From: an uncultured Acetatifactor sp.
Lineage (GTDB): Bacteria > Bacillota > Clostridia > Lachnospirales > Lachnospiraceae
Reading direction: 5' to 3'
DNA: 46,401 bases
NCBI GenBank assembly: GCA_910584235.1
Contig: CAJTZD010000032.1
Location: 1-46,401, forward strand
Part shown: in pieces, positions 8,680 to 17,636 of the stretch
How the letters are laid out: every line of letters starts with the position of its first letter
Position numbering within the stretch: the first letter of the stretch is position 1
Position numbers and translations under genes: made by a program
Notes under the pieces: model-generated
Databases searched by the model: none
What the model was told of the DNA's origin: nothing
What the model saw: only the letters and a program-made list of their open reading frames with translations

Positions 8680-9318
8680 CTACATCCCCAGCATCTGAAA
8701 GAAGTGATTCCGGAGCGCCATGTTCTCCCGGAATATTCCTCTGGCCGCCACCGTGACCGTCCTGCTGCCGGGCTTCTTCACGCCCCGCATGGCCATGCAC
8801 ATATGCTCCGCCTCCAGCACCACCATCACGCCCCTGGGGGCAAGATGCTCCATCATGGCATCCGCGATCTGCCCGGTCATCTTCTCCTGGATCTGGAGCC
8901 TCCTGGCATAGACTTCCACCGTCCTTGCCAGCTTGCTCAGTCCCAGCACCTTGCCGTCGGGGATATAGGCGATATGCGCCTTGCCATGAAACGGCAGCAT
9001 ATGATGCTCGCACATGGAATAGAAGACGATGTCCTTTTCCAGAATCATTTCTCCGATGCAGGCCTCTTTTCCTACGCATTTGTCTTCCATGAAACCACCA
9101 CTGTCTCTCTCTTCCATGAAAGCCTCGTCTGTCCCATTGCCCATGGAAAATACTCTGGACAGAGGTTGGGACACATCCGCGTCCATGCCGGAAAACAGCT
9201 CTGTGTACATCCTGGCCACCCTGTCAGGCGTCTCGATGAGCCCCTCCCTGCGGGAATCCTCTCCGATTCCCTCTAACAGCAGTCTGACTGCCTCTCTGAT
9301 TTTATCCTGATCTATCAT
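8680..9318 (-). CDS. folE: GTP cyclohydrolase I
   Basis: 212 residues. It opens the GTP ring to make dihydroneopterin triphosphate, the first folate step. Zinc ligands are visible as Cys103 and His106 in SMCEHHMLPF and Cys174 in HMCMAMRG. The GLSKLARTVEVYARRLQIQE core is intact. Between the N-terminal helix and the first core strand (about residues 58-89) there is a hydrophilic insertion with two FMED/FMEER repeats and two extra Cys, absent from typical enzymes. Its DNA (9052-9147) contains two TCTTCCATGAAA copies, like the 18-bp repeats elsewhere in the window. The core appears catalytically complete. Confidence 0.95.
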   Translation of the reverse strand: MIDQDKIREAVRLLLEGIGEDSRREGLIETPDRVARMYTELFSGMDADVSQPLSRVFSMGNGTDEAFMEERDSGGFMEDKCVGKEACIGEMILEKDIVFYSMCEHHMLPFHGKAHIAYIPDGKVLGLSKLARTVEVYARRLQIQEKMTGQIADAMMEHLAPRGVMVVLEAEHMCMAMRGVKKPGSRTVTVAARGIFRENMALRNHFFQMLGM

Positions 9319-9595
9319 CTAGGTTACGCTTCCTTTCCATGTAGCCCCGGATATGCCTGCATCTTTGTTCTGCAGGTTTCCCGGTTCATCGTCACTGATG
9401 CAATGCTCCTATCTCTTCAATATCTCCCAGTCAGCCCCAGCCGCCCCTCCTCCGCAGAACTGCCATACTCGCGGACGGCCAGATCTGCCGCCTGCTCACG
9501 ATACTGTCCGCTTTCCCTGCAATCTCCGTCCTCCTCCCCGGGTAAAGCAAGGCGCCAGCGGCTTGGCAGACTTTTGTGACGGCCGCAATCATAAA

Positions 9596-10891
9596 TCATG
9601 GCTTCCTGTCCGCTTTCTCCACAATCTCCATCATCCTCCCCAGATACGACAAAGAGCCGAAAGCGACAATGACGTCCTCCTTGTCCGCCAGGAGCCGAGC
9701 CATCTCCACCGCCTCCTCCGGGCTGTCCGCCGCAGTCACTTTCCCATGTACCTGCGCTACCGCGGCTGCCAGCTCACAGGCCGACATGGCCCTGGAATTC
9801 CCCGGGGGCGTCACCGTGATGATCTGGTCGGCCAGACTGTGGGTCAGCCCGATTACTTTCCCATATTCCTTGTCCCGCAGCATTCCCATGATATAAATGA
9901 TTCTGCGCCCCGGAAAATAGCTTTCCAATGACCGGGCAAGCTTTTTTGCGGCATCCTCATTGTGGGCCCCGTCCAGGATGAAATATGGATTCCTGTCCAC
10001 TATCATAAAGCGCCCGGGCCAGGCTGCCCCTGCCAGACCTGCCCGAAGCTTCTCCTCTTTCACCGGAAACCCAAACTCCTCCAGCGCTTTCAGCGCCTCC
10101 AGGGCAATCACCGCATTCTCTATCTGATATTGCCCCGCCAGGGTAATCTCCAGCTTTTTCAAAGCTCTGTAGTCGAACCTCTGCCTCTCCAGGCCCAGGC
10201 GGACATGCTCTGCGGCTTTCCCATCAGCGACTGTCAGAGGACAGCCCATATCGGCTGCTTTTGCCGAAACTACCTCCATGGCCTCCTGCGCCTGCGCTGC
10301 CGTGACCACATGACAGCCCTTTTTGATGATTCCCGCTTTCTGGGACGCGATCTCCGGTAAAGTCTTCCCCAGGAACCCCATGTGGTCTGCGCTGATGGAA
10401 GTCAATACGGCCACACAGGTATCCGCCACTATGTTAGTGGCGTCTAACAGCCCGCCCATCCCCGTCTCCATTACCACGATATCGCATTTTTTATCCCTGA
10501 AATAAAGAAATGCCATGGCGGTCTTCACTTCAAAGGGTGTAGGATGGGGCAGCCCCTCCGAGGCCATTTCATCGCATACGGCCTTAATCTGCCCCACATA
10601 CCGCCCCACTGCCGCTTTTGAGATGAAGCTTCCGTTTACCTGAATCTCCTCCCGGCAGTCCACCACAGCAGGCGAGGTATACTTCCCCACCCGATATCCC
10701 CCGCATTGCAGCACAGACGACACATAGGCGCACACGGAGCCCTTGCCATTGGTGCCCGCCACATGAACGAACCGCAGCCCATCCTGGGGATTGCTCAGAC
10801 GCCCCACAAGCTCACGGATGCTGTCCAAGCCGGGCGAGATGCCGTATCGTCCTATCTGCTGTATATAGTCAAGCGCTTCTGCATAGTTCAT
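9596..10891 (-). CDS. folC: Folylpolyglutamate synthase / dihydrofolate synthase
   Basis: 431 residues, usual for the Mur-ligase-like family. It adds Glu to dihydropteroate and folates using ATP. The P-loop HVAGTNGKGSVCAYVSSVL is at about residues 43-61, followed by YTSPAV and the metal-binding segment ETGMGGLLDATN. The C-terminal domain has ILDGAHNEDAAKKLA. GGAGAG precedes the ATG. It is the first gene of the folate operon. Between its stop and folE are about 280 bp with no recognised gene; a 60-codon frame starts there in an ATGA overlap with the folC stop but looks like chance sequence. Confidence 0.95.
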   Translation of the reverse strand: MNYAEALDYIQQIGRYGISPGLDSIRELVGRLSNPQDGLRFVHVAGTNGKGSVCAYVSSVLQCGGYRVGKYTSPAVVDCREEIQVNGSFISKAAVGRYVGQIKAVCDEMASEGLPHPTPFEVKTAMAFLYFRDKKCDIVVMETGMGGLLDATNIVADTCVAVLTSISADHMGFLGKTLPEIASQKAGIIKKGCHVVTAAQAQEAMEVVSAKAADMGCPLTVADGKAAEHVRLGLERQRFDYRALKKLEITLAGQYQIENAVIALEALKALEEFGFPVKEEKLRAGLAGAAWPGRFMIVDRNPYFILDGAHNEDAAKKLARSLESYFPGRRIIYIMGMLRDKEYGKVIGLTHSLADQIITVTPPGNSRAMSACELAAAVAQVHGKVTAADSPEEAVEMARLLADKEDVIVAFGSLSYLGRMMEIVEKADRKP

Positions 10892-11088
10892 CTGGTCTAT
10901 TCTCTCCTTTTGTTCATCCGGCGCGGCGGGCCGGATCCCATCCCGTTTTCCCCTGAAAAAGACGGAATTCCAATCCCCGGATTTTCCCGCATATTTTTAT
11001 CTGTCCCGAGGCATACTGATACCGTCATTTCCTTTTGCCAAAAAAACATACAAAACCATACCTGATAAATCCAAAAGGAGCGCCACTC

Positions 11089-11517
11089 ATGAAACAATGT
11101 GTTACGAATTTCATCAAAAACTTCCTCAAATGCGGCCTGGCAGGCTGGTGCCTGGAAATCCTCTTCACTTCTATGGACGCCCTCCGGCGCCGGGACATGA
11201 CTTTAAAAGGGCAAACCTCCCTGTGGATGTTCCCCATCTACGGCAGCGCCGCCATCCTCTCCCCCATAAGCCACCTGCTTAGAGGAAAGTCCGCCCTGAC
11301 CAGAGGGCTCACTTACATGAGCCTGATTTTCTCCGCGGAATATCTCACGGGCAGATTTCTCTCCGGGAAAAAAATCTGCCCATGGGACTACAGACGCAGC
11401 CGCTGGAACATAGGACGCGTCATCCGCCTTGACTTCGCCCCCTACTGGTTCTTCGTGGGGCTCCTGTATGAGCAGCTGCTCTCCTCTGCACGGCCTGAAG
11501 ATTCCAGTCCTGCATAG
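11089..11517 (+). CDS. CmpB-family putative ABC permease, short form
   Basis: 142 residues. The ATG at 11089 follows AGGAG by 9 bp. The segment GLAGWCLEILFTSM and later SLWMFPIYGSAAILSPISHLL match the conserved core of the Pfam family PF06541 (putative ABC-transporter type IV), which is mostly of unknown function. Three or four membrane spans are expected, ending with FAPYWFFVGLLYEQLL. No ATP-binding gene is adjacent, so the transporter label is only a family name. A longer paralogue lies at 22206-23192. It is divergent from folC. Confidence 0.8.
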   Translation: MKQCVTNFIKNFLKCGLAGWCLEILFTSMDALRRRDMTLKGQTSLWMFPIYGSAAILSPISHLLRGKSALTRGLTYMSLIFSAEYLTGRFLSGKKICPWDYRRSRWNIGRVIRLDFAPYWFFVGLLYEQLLSSARPEDSSPA

Positions 11518-11652
11518 TCCGATACCATAGCCAGCGCATGCCAAATCCAGGCAAACAATGCACAAGGCTGCCTCTTTGGCTTGTATGTTCGGACTTAAGG
11601 GGACAGCCTAAAAACGGGCCTGATACCAACCCCCCTGAAAATTAGGCAATCC

Positions 11653-12030
11653 TCAGTCGTCCGTATCATCCATGTCGTCCAGACCGTCCGACCCGATGTC
11701 CAGCATGTTCACGGTACGTCTCTTCAGCCTTGCCTCCTCGGATTCTTTCAGGATGAAGTCCTTAATCTCCCGGGAGTGCTTGATATGCTGCAGCACCAAC
11801 TGAGGATGAGTGGTATCGCCGGTATAGCAAATCACAGTGCCCAGCCCGAACATCTTCTCCCCAAGGCTGGCGCTGTGGGTCACATCCTGTACTTTATACA
11901 TATAGCAGTCATTCTCGATGGTCCTGAAAAATCCCTCCGCCACCGTAATCATATCTTCCCTGACCGTATACTTCGTAAAGGTAAAGGGAAGTCCGAAAAA
12001 CATCCATCTTTTTCTCTCTGTATATTCCAT
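11653..12030 (-). CDS. PH-like domain protein (DUF304/bPH_2 type)
   Basis: 125 residues. The start at ATG 12030 follows AAGGA; another in-frame ATG at 12042 is possible. The sequence LPFTFTKYTVREDMITVAEG, then VQDVTHSASLGEKMFGLGTV and HIKHSREIKDFIL fits a small bacterial PH-like domain, usually a cytoplasmic or membrane-facing module of unknown role. The C-terminus is an Asp-rich tail. A clear promoter lies upstream and is divergent from the nitroreductase promoter. Confidence 0.7.
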   Translation of the reverse strand: MEYTERKRWMFFGLPFTFTKYTVREDMITVAEGFFRTIENDCYMYKVQDVTHSASLGEKMFGLGTVICYTGDTTHPQLVLQHIKHSREIKDFILKESEEARLKRRTVNMLDIGSDGLDDMDDTDD

Positions 12031-12094
12031 CCTGCGTACCATCCTTTCCCGTATGCAAAAGTCCGGAAGAACCTCTTTGGTTTCTCCCCACCCT

Positions 12095-12123
12095 AGTATA
12101 GTAGATTTTTTTCCAAAATACAA
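12095..12123 (-). promoter_or_regulatory. Promoter of the PH-like gene
   Basis: Minus strand TTGTAT (12123-12118), a 17-bp spacer and TATACT (12100-12095). Start site expected near 12088. Confidence 0.65.
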
Positions 12124-12133
12124 CTGTTAAAAC

Positions 12134-12162
12134 TTGAAACCCGCGGGCGGACGTGGTATCAT
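12134..12162 (+). promoter_or_regulatory. Promoter of the nitroreductase
   Basis: TTGAAA (12134-12139), a 17-bp spacer and TATCAT (12157-12162), about 75 bp before the ATG. It is back to back with the minus-strand promoter 12095-12123, the two -35 elements being only about 10 bp apart. Confidence 0.65.
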
Positions 12163-12238
12163 AGTAACAGTTCGGACAGGTGCCGCTTTCGGCAATTTTC
12201 ATGCCGCGGCGAAGCGACAAAAATAAGGAGGTTCACGC

Positions 12239-12778
12239 ATGACTGCAAACGAATGTATCAGAGGCCGCAGAAGCATCCGCAAATTCACCGATCAGCCCGT
12301 CTCCCATGAGCTGCTGGCGCAGATTGTGGAGACCGCGTCCTATGCCCCCAGCTGGAAACATACCCAGATCGTCCGCTATATCGCGGTAGAGGGCGGAAAA
12401 AAGGCGGCTCTTGCCAAGTGCACCAGTATCTACCCCGGCAACGGAAAGATTATGGAGAACGCGCCCATGGTCATAGCCGTCACCATCATCAAGGGACGCA
12501 GCGGTTATGAGAGGGACGGTTCTTTCTCCACCCCCAAGGGCGACAGATGGCAGATGTACGATGCCGGCGCAGCCGGAGAGGCGTTCTGCCTGGCAGCTTG
12601 TGAGCAGGGCCTGGGCACCGTTATCATGGGACTTTTCGATGAAGAGGAGGCCGCGAAGCTGCTTGAGCTCCCTGAAGACAGAGAGCTGGTGGCTCTCATT
12701 CCCATTGGATATCCCGCAGAATCTCCCGCCGCTCCCAGACGCAAGGCGGTAGAAGATTTATTATCCTATCAATCATAA
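12239..12778 (+). CDS. Nitroreductase-family flavoprotein
   Basis: 179 residues, an FMN-dependent NAD(P)H oxidoreductase of the nitroreductase superfamily; the physiological substrate is unknown. The N-terminal CIRGRRSIRKFTDQPV is the FMN-phosphate binding segment, and SYAPSWKHTQ and ACEQGLGTVIMGLF are typical of the short clostridial subfamily. AAGGAGG lies just before the ATG. It is a single gene with its own promoter and a strong terminator. Confidence 0.92.
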   Translation: MTANECIRGRRSIRKFTDQPVSHELLAQIVETASYAPSWKHTQIVRYIAVEGGKKAALAKCTSIYPGNGKIMENAPMVIAVTIIKGRSGYERDGSFSTPKGDRWQMYDAGAAGEAFCLAACEQGLGTVIMGLFDEEEAAKLLELPEDRELVALIPIGYPAESPAAPRRKAVEDLLSYQS

Positions 12779-12780
12779 GC

Positions 12781-12817
12781 AGGAGTCGAAGAGGCAAAAC
12801 TCTTCGACTCCTTTTTC
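12781..12817 (+). terminator. Rho-independent terminator after nitroreductase
   Basis: Perfect 13-bp stem AGGAGTCGAAGAG / CTCTTCGACTCCT with a 6-nt loop followed by TTTT, starting two bases after the stop codon. Confidence 0.92.
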
Positions 12818-12990
12818 GGGACGGATTTACACCGCGCTGTCCTCCGCCCCGAAATCCTGTCCGCACTCCGGCGCATCCGCTTTCCCGCCCCATCCCGGAC
12901 ACCCGGTCTGGCGGAAGGCTGATCCCCTTTCGGTTGCGGCAAAAAAGCGTTCTCCTAATGAAACGGCAGCGCAGAAAAGAGGTTACCTTT

Positions 12991-13905
12991 ATGAGACATC
13001 TGATGAGTCCCCTGGACTTTAACACACAGGAGCTGGACAGGCTCTTCGACCTGGCAGGCGACATCCAGCGCAATCCCGGCAAATACGCCCACGCCTGCGA
13101 TGGCCGCATCCTGGCCACCTGCTTCTACGAGCCCAGCACCCGCACACGCTTAAGCTTTGAATCCGCTATGACCAGGCTGGGCGGCCGGGTCATCGGCTTC
13201 TCCGACGCGGCATCCTCCTCCGCCTCCAAGGGCGAGAGTGTGTCCGACACCATCCGCATTATCTCCTGCTACGCGGACATCTGCGCCATGCGCCACCCCA
13301 AGGAGGGCGCGCCTATGGTGGCCGCGGAGAAATCCGACATTCCCGTGATCAATGCAGGCGACGGCGGACATCAGCACCCCACACAGACCCTGACGGATCT
13401 TTTGACCATCCGCAGCCTCAAAGGCTCTCTGGGGGGCTTCACCATCGGATTGTGCGGAGACCTGAAGTTCGGCCGCACCGTCCATTCCCTGATTAATGCC
13501 CTGGTGCGCTACAGCGATATCCGCTTCGTCTTCATCTCCCCGGAAGAGCTGCGGGTGCCGGACTATATTACGGAGATGCTGAAAACAAAAGACATTCCCT
13601 ATGAGGAAGTCATCCGCCTGGAGAACGTGATGCCCCAACTGGATCTCCTTTACATGACAAGAGTCCAGAAAGAGCGCTTCTTCAACGAAGAGGACTATGT
13701 CAGGTTAAAGGATTTTTATATCCTGAATTCCGACAAGATGGCTCTGGCAAAAAAAGACATGCTGGTGCTCCACCCTCTCCCCAGAGTCAACGAGATCTCC
13801 GTGGAAGTGGACAACGACCCCAGGGCCGCCTATTTCAGACAGGCGCAGTACGGCGTATATGTGCGGATGGCCCTGATCCTGACATTGCTGGAAATCCAGA
13901 TGTAA
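12991..13905 (+). CDS. pyrB: Aspartate carbamoyltransferase catalytic subunit
   Basis: 304 residues. It joins carbamoyl phosphate and aspartate in pyrimidine synthesis. The ATG at 12991 is chosen because AGAGG is upstream and the family N-terminus starts there. Carbamoyl-phosphate site STRTRLSFE (about 52-60), HPTQTLTDL and HPLPRVNE are all present. It is followed by pyrI, so the enzyme is the regulated dodecameric type. I see no clear promoter or attenuator in the 170 bp upstream. Confidence 0.97.
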   Translation: MRHLMSPLDFNTQELDRLFDLAGDIQRNPGKYAHACDGRILATCFYEPSTRTRLSFESAMTRLGGRVIGFSDAASSSASKGESVSDTIRIISCYADICAMRHPKEGAPMVAAEKSDIPVINAGDGGHQHPTQTLTDLLTIRSLKGSLGGFTIGLCGDLKFGRTVHSLINALVRYSDIRFVFISPEELRVPDYITEMLKTKDIPYEEVIRLENVMPQLDLLYMTRVQKERFFNEEDYVRLKDFYILNSDKMALAKKDMLVLHPLPRVNEISVEVDNDPRAAYFRQAQYGVYVRMALILTLLEIQM

Positions 13906-14037
13906 TATGTGAGGACGTTCCCTCGCATCGGGCCCGTCCTGCTTCCAATACAAGAAGAAAAGGCCTACTGCCTGAATGCCGGAATCTCTGCAAAAAATCG
14001 GGATACTAATTTATAAAGTTTCGGAAAGGATCGACAT

Positions 14038-14478
14038 ATGTTAAATGTAGGAAAAATCGAGGAAGGCTTCGTGCTTGATCACATCAAAGCCGGAAAAAGC
14101 CTGGAAATCTATGACCATCTCCAGCTGGACAAGCTGGATTGCACCGTGGCCATCATCAAGAACGCCAGAAGCAACAAAATGGAGAAAAAGGATATTCTGA
14201 AAGTGGAGTGCGACATCGACATGCTGGATCTGGACGTGCTGGCGTTTATCGACCACAACATTACCGTCAACGTCATCAAGAACGGAGAAATCGTGGAGAA
14301 GAAAGAGCTGACGCTGCCCAGACAGATCAAGAATGTCATCAAATGCCATAATCCCAGGTGCATCACCTCTATCGAGCAGGAGCTGCCCCATATCTTCTGC
14401 CTGGCGGACGCGAAAAATGAAGTGTACCGCTGCAAGTACTGCGAGGAGAAATACATGTCCTCAGCCAAGTGGACATAA
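14038..14478 (+). CDS. pyrI: Aspartate carbamoyltransferase regulatory subunit
   Basis: 146 residues. It binds nucleotide effectors and tunes PyrB. The C-terminal zinc site is complete: Cys103, Cys108, Cys132 and Cys135 (CHNPRC and CKYC). The N-terminal nucleotide domain (about 1-95) contains VGKIEEGFVLDHI. AAAGGA precedes the ATG, and the 132 bp after pyrB hold no gene. The length is a little shorter than the E. coli protein, typical of clostridia. Confidence 0.96.
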   Translation: MLNVGKIEEGFVLDHIKAGKSLEIYDHLQLDKLDCTVAIIKNARSNKMEKKDILKVECDIDMLDLDVLAFIDHNITVNVIKNGEIVEKKELTLPRQIKNVIKCHNPRCITSIEQELPHIFCLADAKNEVYRCKYCEEKYMSSAKWT

Positions 14479-14594
14479 GTCAAAATTTCCGCATTCCCTA
14501 TGCTGTAATGCTGCTGCGGGAAATGCCGCATAAAGAGCCGCATGAAAACGGGGCTTCGCGGACAGTACTGCACGAAATAAGATTTCACAGAAAA

Positions 14595-14652
14595 CAGGGA
14601 TAGATGTTCCCCTTTCGGGTCACACCTATCCCTGAAATTTTACTCAATTTTT
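14595..14652 (+). terminator. Candidate terminator after pyrBI
   Basis: Stem CAGGGATAG (14595-14603) with CTATCCCTG (14626-14634), followed by T-rich sequence (AATTTTACTCAATTTTTT). The loop is long (22 nt) and contains a small inner CCC/GGG stem. Confidence 0.6.
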
Positions 14653-14689
14653 TCTCAATTCTTATGCTTAAGCCCTTATTATAAACCCC

Positions 14690-17335
14690 TCACAGTGCCT
14701 TGCCCGCAGATGCCGCATAAGGCACGGAACCCTCATAGACGGAACTCTGCATAATAATACTCAGCATCCTCTTCGCGCAGGCCTGCAGGTCGCCCAGGGT
14801 AATGGGACAGGTCACATCGCCTTCTGCCGCGCCTACGGACTTCACAATCTCGTCCACATCCGCCTGGCTGCCCGGCATGGTCAGGTCGTTCCCGGCCTTG
14901 ACACAGCCCGCCGCATTGGAGGCGCCGTATTTGAATTTCTCGCCCGGATTCATCTCAATGCTGCCCGTGGTGCCCCAGTCTGTCATGACGATTCCGGCAA
15001 ATCCCCATTCATCCCTGGCGATGGCCGTCAGCAGGTCGTAGCTGTTGGCTGTATGGATGCCGTTGATCAGGTTATAGGAGGTCATGACGGACATAGGCTG
15101 GGAAGCCCTCACCGTGATCTCAAAGCCTTTCAGGTAAATCTCCCGGATAGCCCTCTCCCCTATATGGGAATTCACATGCATCCGATTGTCCTCCTGATTG
15201 TTGAAAGCAAAGTGCTTGATGGTGGTCCCCACGCCGGAATGCCTCTGAACGCCCAGGGTGTCGGCGGCAGCGCACAGCCCCGCCACCAGGGGATCCTCGG
15301 AATAATATTCAAAGTTCCGGCCGCACAGGGGATTCCTGTGAATGTTCATGCCGGGGGCCAGCCACAGGGTAACGCCCAGCTCTTCCATCTCCTCTCCCAC
15401 GATGTCACCCGCCTCTTTAATGGCCTCCACATCCCAGGTCTGGGCCAGCAGGGTGGCGATGGGGATAGCGGTACAGTACTGATAATAGTAGACCGCATCC
15501 TCAGGGATCTCCGGCTTCGGCATATTGCCCATGAGCAGATCCATGCCCGGAATAGGCGCAGAGTCTGTTCCCGGAATCAGGTTGCCCTCTCCATCCGCCG
15601 CGAAGCTGGTGGAGAGCCGCAGTCCCGCAGGACCGTCCGCCAGGATCATGTTGCGGATGTTCCGATCCTCCAGCATCAGGGAGGTGGTATCTCCGGCCGC
15701 TCCCGGACAAGACGCAGAGGCCGCGCCGATGATGGAAGCAGAGCCAAAGCCTCCTCTGGCCGTGCCCACGCACAGTTCTGCCATCTCCCGCACGGTCAGC
15801 TGCCCCACCAACTCGTCCAGCGTGTATTTGCCGGCCTTTACGTCATCCATGGTGATCTTCTGCTCCGTCTTCTTCTCCGGAGCGTCTTCCTCTCCCTTGC
15901 GGTAAACGGCTGTCACGCAGGGAATGTCACCGGCACAGATATGGATCACCGGCGCATTCTCTTTTTCCTCCGCCTCCTTCTCATAGCTGTAAGGAACAGC
16001 GCCCTCTGCGGAAAGTTCCTGCATTTCGCAGTCCAGCGGCAGACGGTTGGAAAGCTTCTCCGTGACGGCCTCCCCGTCCAGCGCAAGCGCAGCCGCAACA
16101 ACGGTATCCCTGGAGCTGGTGCCTACGCGCACATAGTACGTCCCTGCCTCCAAAACCCAGGCAGCCCTCTCCTCATCGTAGGAGGCCATGGCTTTCACGG
16201 GATAGGAAATCACAAGTTCCTGGGACTCTCCCGGCGCAAGTTCTTTCGTCTTCCTGTAAGCGGCCAATTCCTGATAGGGCTTGGCCAGCTTCCCTGCAGG
16301 GGCGGAATAGTACACCTGCACCACCTCTCTGCCCGGGTATGTGCTCCCGCTGTTGGTCACATTCACTTTCACGGTGACAGCATTCCCATCCGCTTCCACC
16401 CCTTTTGTCTCCACAGTGAAATTCGTGTAGGAACCGCCATAGCCGAAAGGATAGGCGGGAGCTATGTTAAAGGTGTCGAAATAACGGTATCCCACATAGA
16501 TTCCCTCGGTATAGTATTCATCGTTGATATCGCCGTTCATATGGCTGAACTTCTCCGCACTGGGATAATCCAGGTAATTCTCCGCCCATGTGGTAGTAAG
16601 CTTCCCGCTGGGGGGCACTTTGCCCGTCAGCACGTCCGCCAGGGCATAGCCGCCGATATTGCCGGCCTGGCTCATGAGCAGGATGGCATCGATCCCCTCC
16701 TCTCCCCGGAGGAACTTGGTGTCGATGACGCTGCCCACGTTGAGAACCACGATCAGCTTCTCATACTTCTCCTCCAGCAGACGGATGGCATCTTTCTCCA
16801 CCTGAAAGAGATCATACTCTCCCTCCACAGGCCTCCTGTCCTTGCCCTCGCCGGAATTGCGGGCGATCACATAGATACAGACGTCCGCCTCTGCCCCGAC
16901 GGCATCCGCCTCCGTCACGGGAATGATGGCAGGCTCCATGAACGGATTGTTGAACAGCTGCATGATGGCGCTCTGGCCGTTCTTTTTAACTGCAGCTGCA
17001 AAATCCGCAAAGTAGGCTTTCCTGGCGGCATCCACGGCCTCATCGTACCGATCCAGCCATCCCTTGGTAGCCACAGTGAATCCGGCTGCCTCCAACCCCT
17101 GCTCCACGCTGGTCACCGAGCGGCTGTTCACGTCCCCGGAACCGGTTCCGCCTTTCACCGTCCGCCTGGCGCCGTTGCCGAACAGGGCGATCTTCTTACC
17201 GGCTTCCGTCATGGGCAGCGCGCCGTTGTTCTTCAGAAGCACCATGCCCTGGGACGCGATCTTTCTGGAACGCTCCATGTTCCTGGTCTCCCGGCCGCTC
17301 ACCTCAGGACTCCTTGACGCAGAAAATCTTGCCAT
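14690..17335 (-). CDS. GH3 beta-glycosidase with permuted domains
   Basis: 881 residues, a glycoside hydrolase family 3 enzyme, probably a beta-glucosidase, acting on oligosaccharide non-reducing ends. No signal peptide, so likely cytoplasmic. The ATG at 17335 follows GAGGAGG. Domain order is unusual: the alpha/beta sandwich comes first (SQGMVLLKNNGALPM, about 25-280), then a fibronectin type III-like part (about 300-412), and the TIM barrel last (about 505-881). The nucleophile sits near the end in IVMTDWGTTG (Asp786). This reversed order is known for some rumen and clostridial GH3 enzymes. It has its own promoter; no transporter is adjacent, and the sugar specificity is not readable. Confidence 0.93.
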   Translation of the reverse strand: MARFSASRSPEVSGRETRNMERSRKIASQGMVLLKNNGALPMTEAGKKIALFGNGARRTVKGGTGSGDVNSRSVTSVEQGLEAAGFTVATKGWLDRYDEAVDAARKAYFADFAAAVKKNGQSAIMQLFNNPFMEPAIIPVTEADAVGAEADVCIYVIARNSGEGKDRRPVEGEYDLFQVEKDAIRLLEEKYEKLIVVLNVGSVIDTKFLRGEEGIDAILLMSQAGNIGGYALADVLTGKVPPSGKLTTTWAENYLDYPSAEKFSHMNGDINDEYYTEGIYVGYRYFDTFNIAPAYPFGYGGSYTNFTVETKGVEADGNAVTVKVNVTNSGSTYPGREVVQVYYSAPAGKLAKPYQELAAYRKTKELAPGESQELVISYPVKAMASYDEERAAWVLEAGTYYVRVGTSSRDTVVAAALALDGEAVTEKLSNRLPLDCEMQELSAEGAVPYSYEKEAEEKENAPVIHICAGDIPCVTAVYRKGEEDAPEKKTEQKITMDDVKAGKYTLDELVGQLTVREMAELCVGTARGGFGSASIIGAASASCPGAAGDTTSLMLEDRNIRNMILADGPAGLRLSTSFAADGEGNLIPGTDSAPIPGMDLLMGNMPKPEIPEDAVYYYQYCTAIPIATLLAQTWDVEAIKEAGDIVGEEMEELGVTLWLAPGMNIHRNPLCGRNFEYYSEDPLVAGLCAAADTLGVQRHSGVGTTIKHFAFNNQEDNRMHVNSHIGERAIREIYLKGFEITVRASQPMSVMTSYNLINGIHTANSYDLLTAIARDEWGFAGIVMTDWGTTGSIEMNPGEKFKYGASNAAGCVKAGNDLTMPGSQADVDEIVKSVGAAEGDVTCPITLGDLQACAKRMLSIIMQSSVYEGSVPYAASAGKAL

Positions 17336-17365
17336 AAAAAATACCTCCTCGTTGCCTTTTCTTCT

Positions 17366-17394
17366 ATCATACCGAAATCCGCGGCCTTTTGCAA
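17366..17394 (-). promoter_or_regulatory. GH3 gene promoter
   Basis: Minus strand TTGCAA (17394-17389), a 17-bp spacer and TATGAT (17371-17366), about 30 bp before the ATG. The leader would be short and holds only the GAGGAGG site. Confidence 0.7.
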
Positions 17395-17483
17395 TGTCAT
17401 TTGCTATCCTTTCTTGTCTTATTTCTTTACCCTTATTTCTATAGCGGTTACTATTCGGCACATTGACAAATCATAAATATGGC

Positions 17484-17528
17484 AAAAAGACCGGCTGCAG
17501 GAAACTCTCACTTTCCTGTTGCCGGCCT
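17484..17528 (-). terminator. Terminator downstream of the DUF362 gene
   Basis: Read on the minus strand: stem formed by CCGGCAACAGGAAA and TTTCCTGCAGCCGG (one mismatched pair region), followed by TCTTTTT. It lies about 110 bp past the DUF362 stop and upstream of the GH3 promoter. Confidence 0.75.
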
Positions 17529-17636
17529 TCCTATACAGGCTTGGCTTCTATCCCGGCCCTGAAACTTTTTCATAGAGGCTGGCCGCCTCCCTATCCGGCA
17601 CCATAGATTATCGCTGTTGTTCCGTCTCACTGCGCC

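Noticed and set aside
8089..9276. 395-codon frame opposite folP and folE
   Set aside because: Antisense of two well-conserved enzymes with no family match.
9417..9599. 60-codon frame starting in an ATGA overlap with the folC stop
   Set aside because: No family resemblance, composition like non-coding DNA, and no partner; the overlap alone is weak evidence.
10892..11088. Tetrahydrofolate riboswitch before the folate operon
   Set aside because: No matching conserved core; only a GGAGAG word that serves as the binding site.
15053..17317. 754-codon frame on the plus strand
   Set aside because: It is the antisense shadow of the GH3 gene, which has clear motifs, promoter and binding site.
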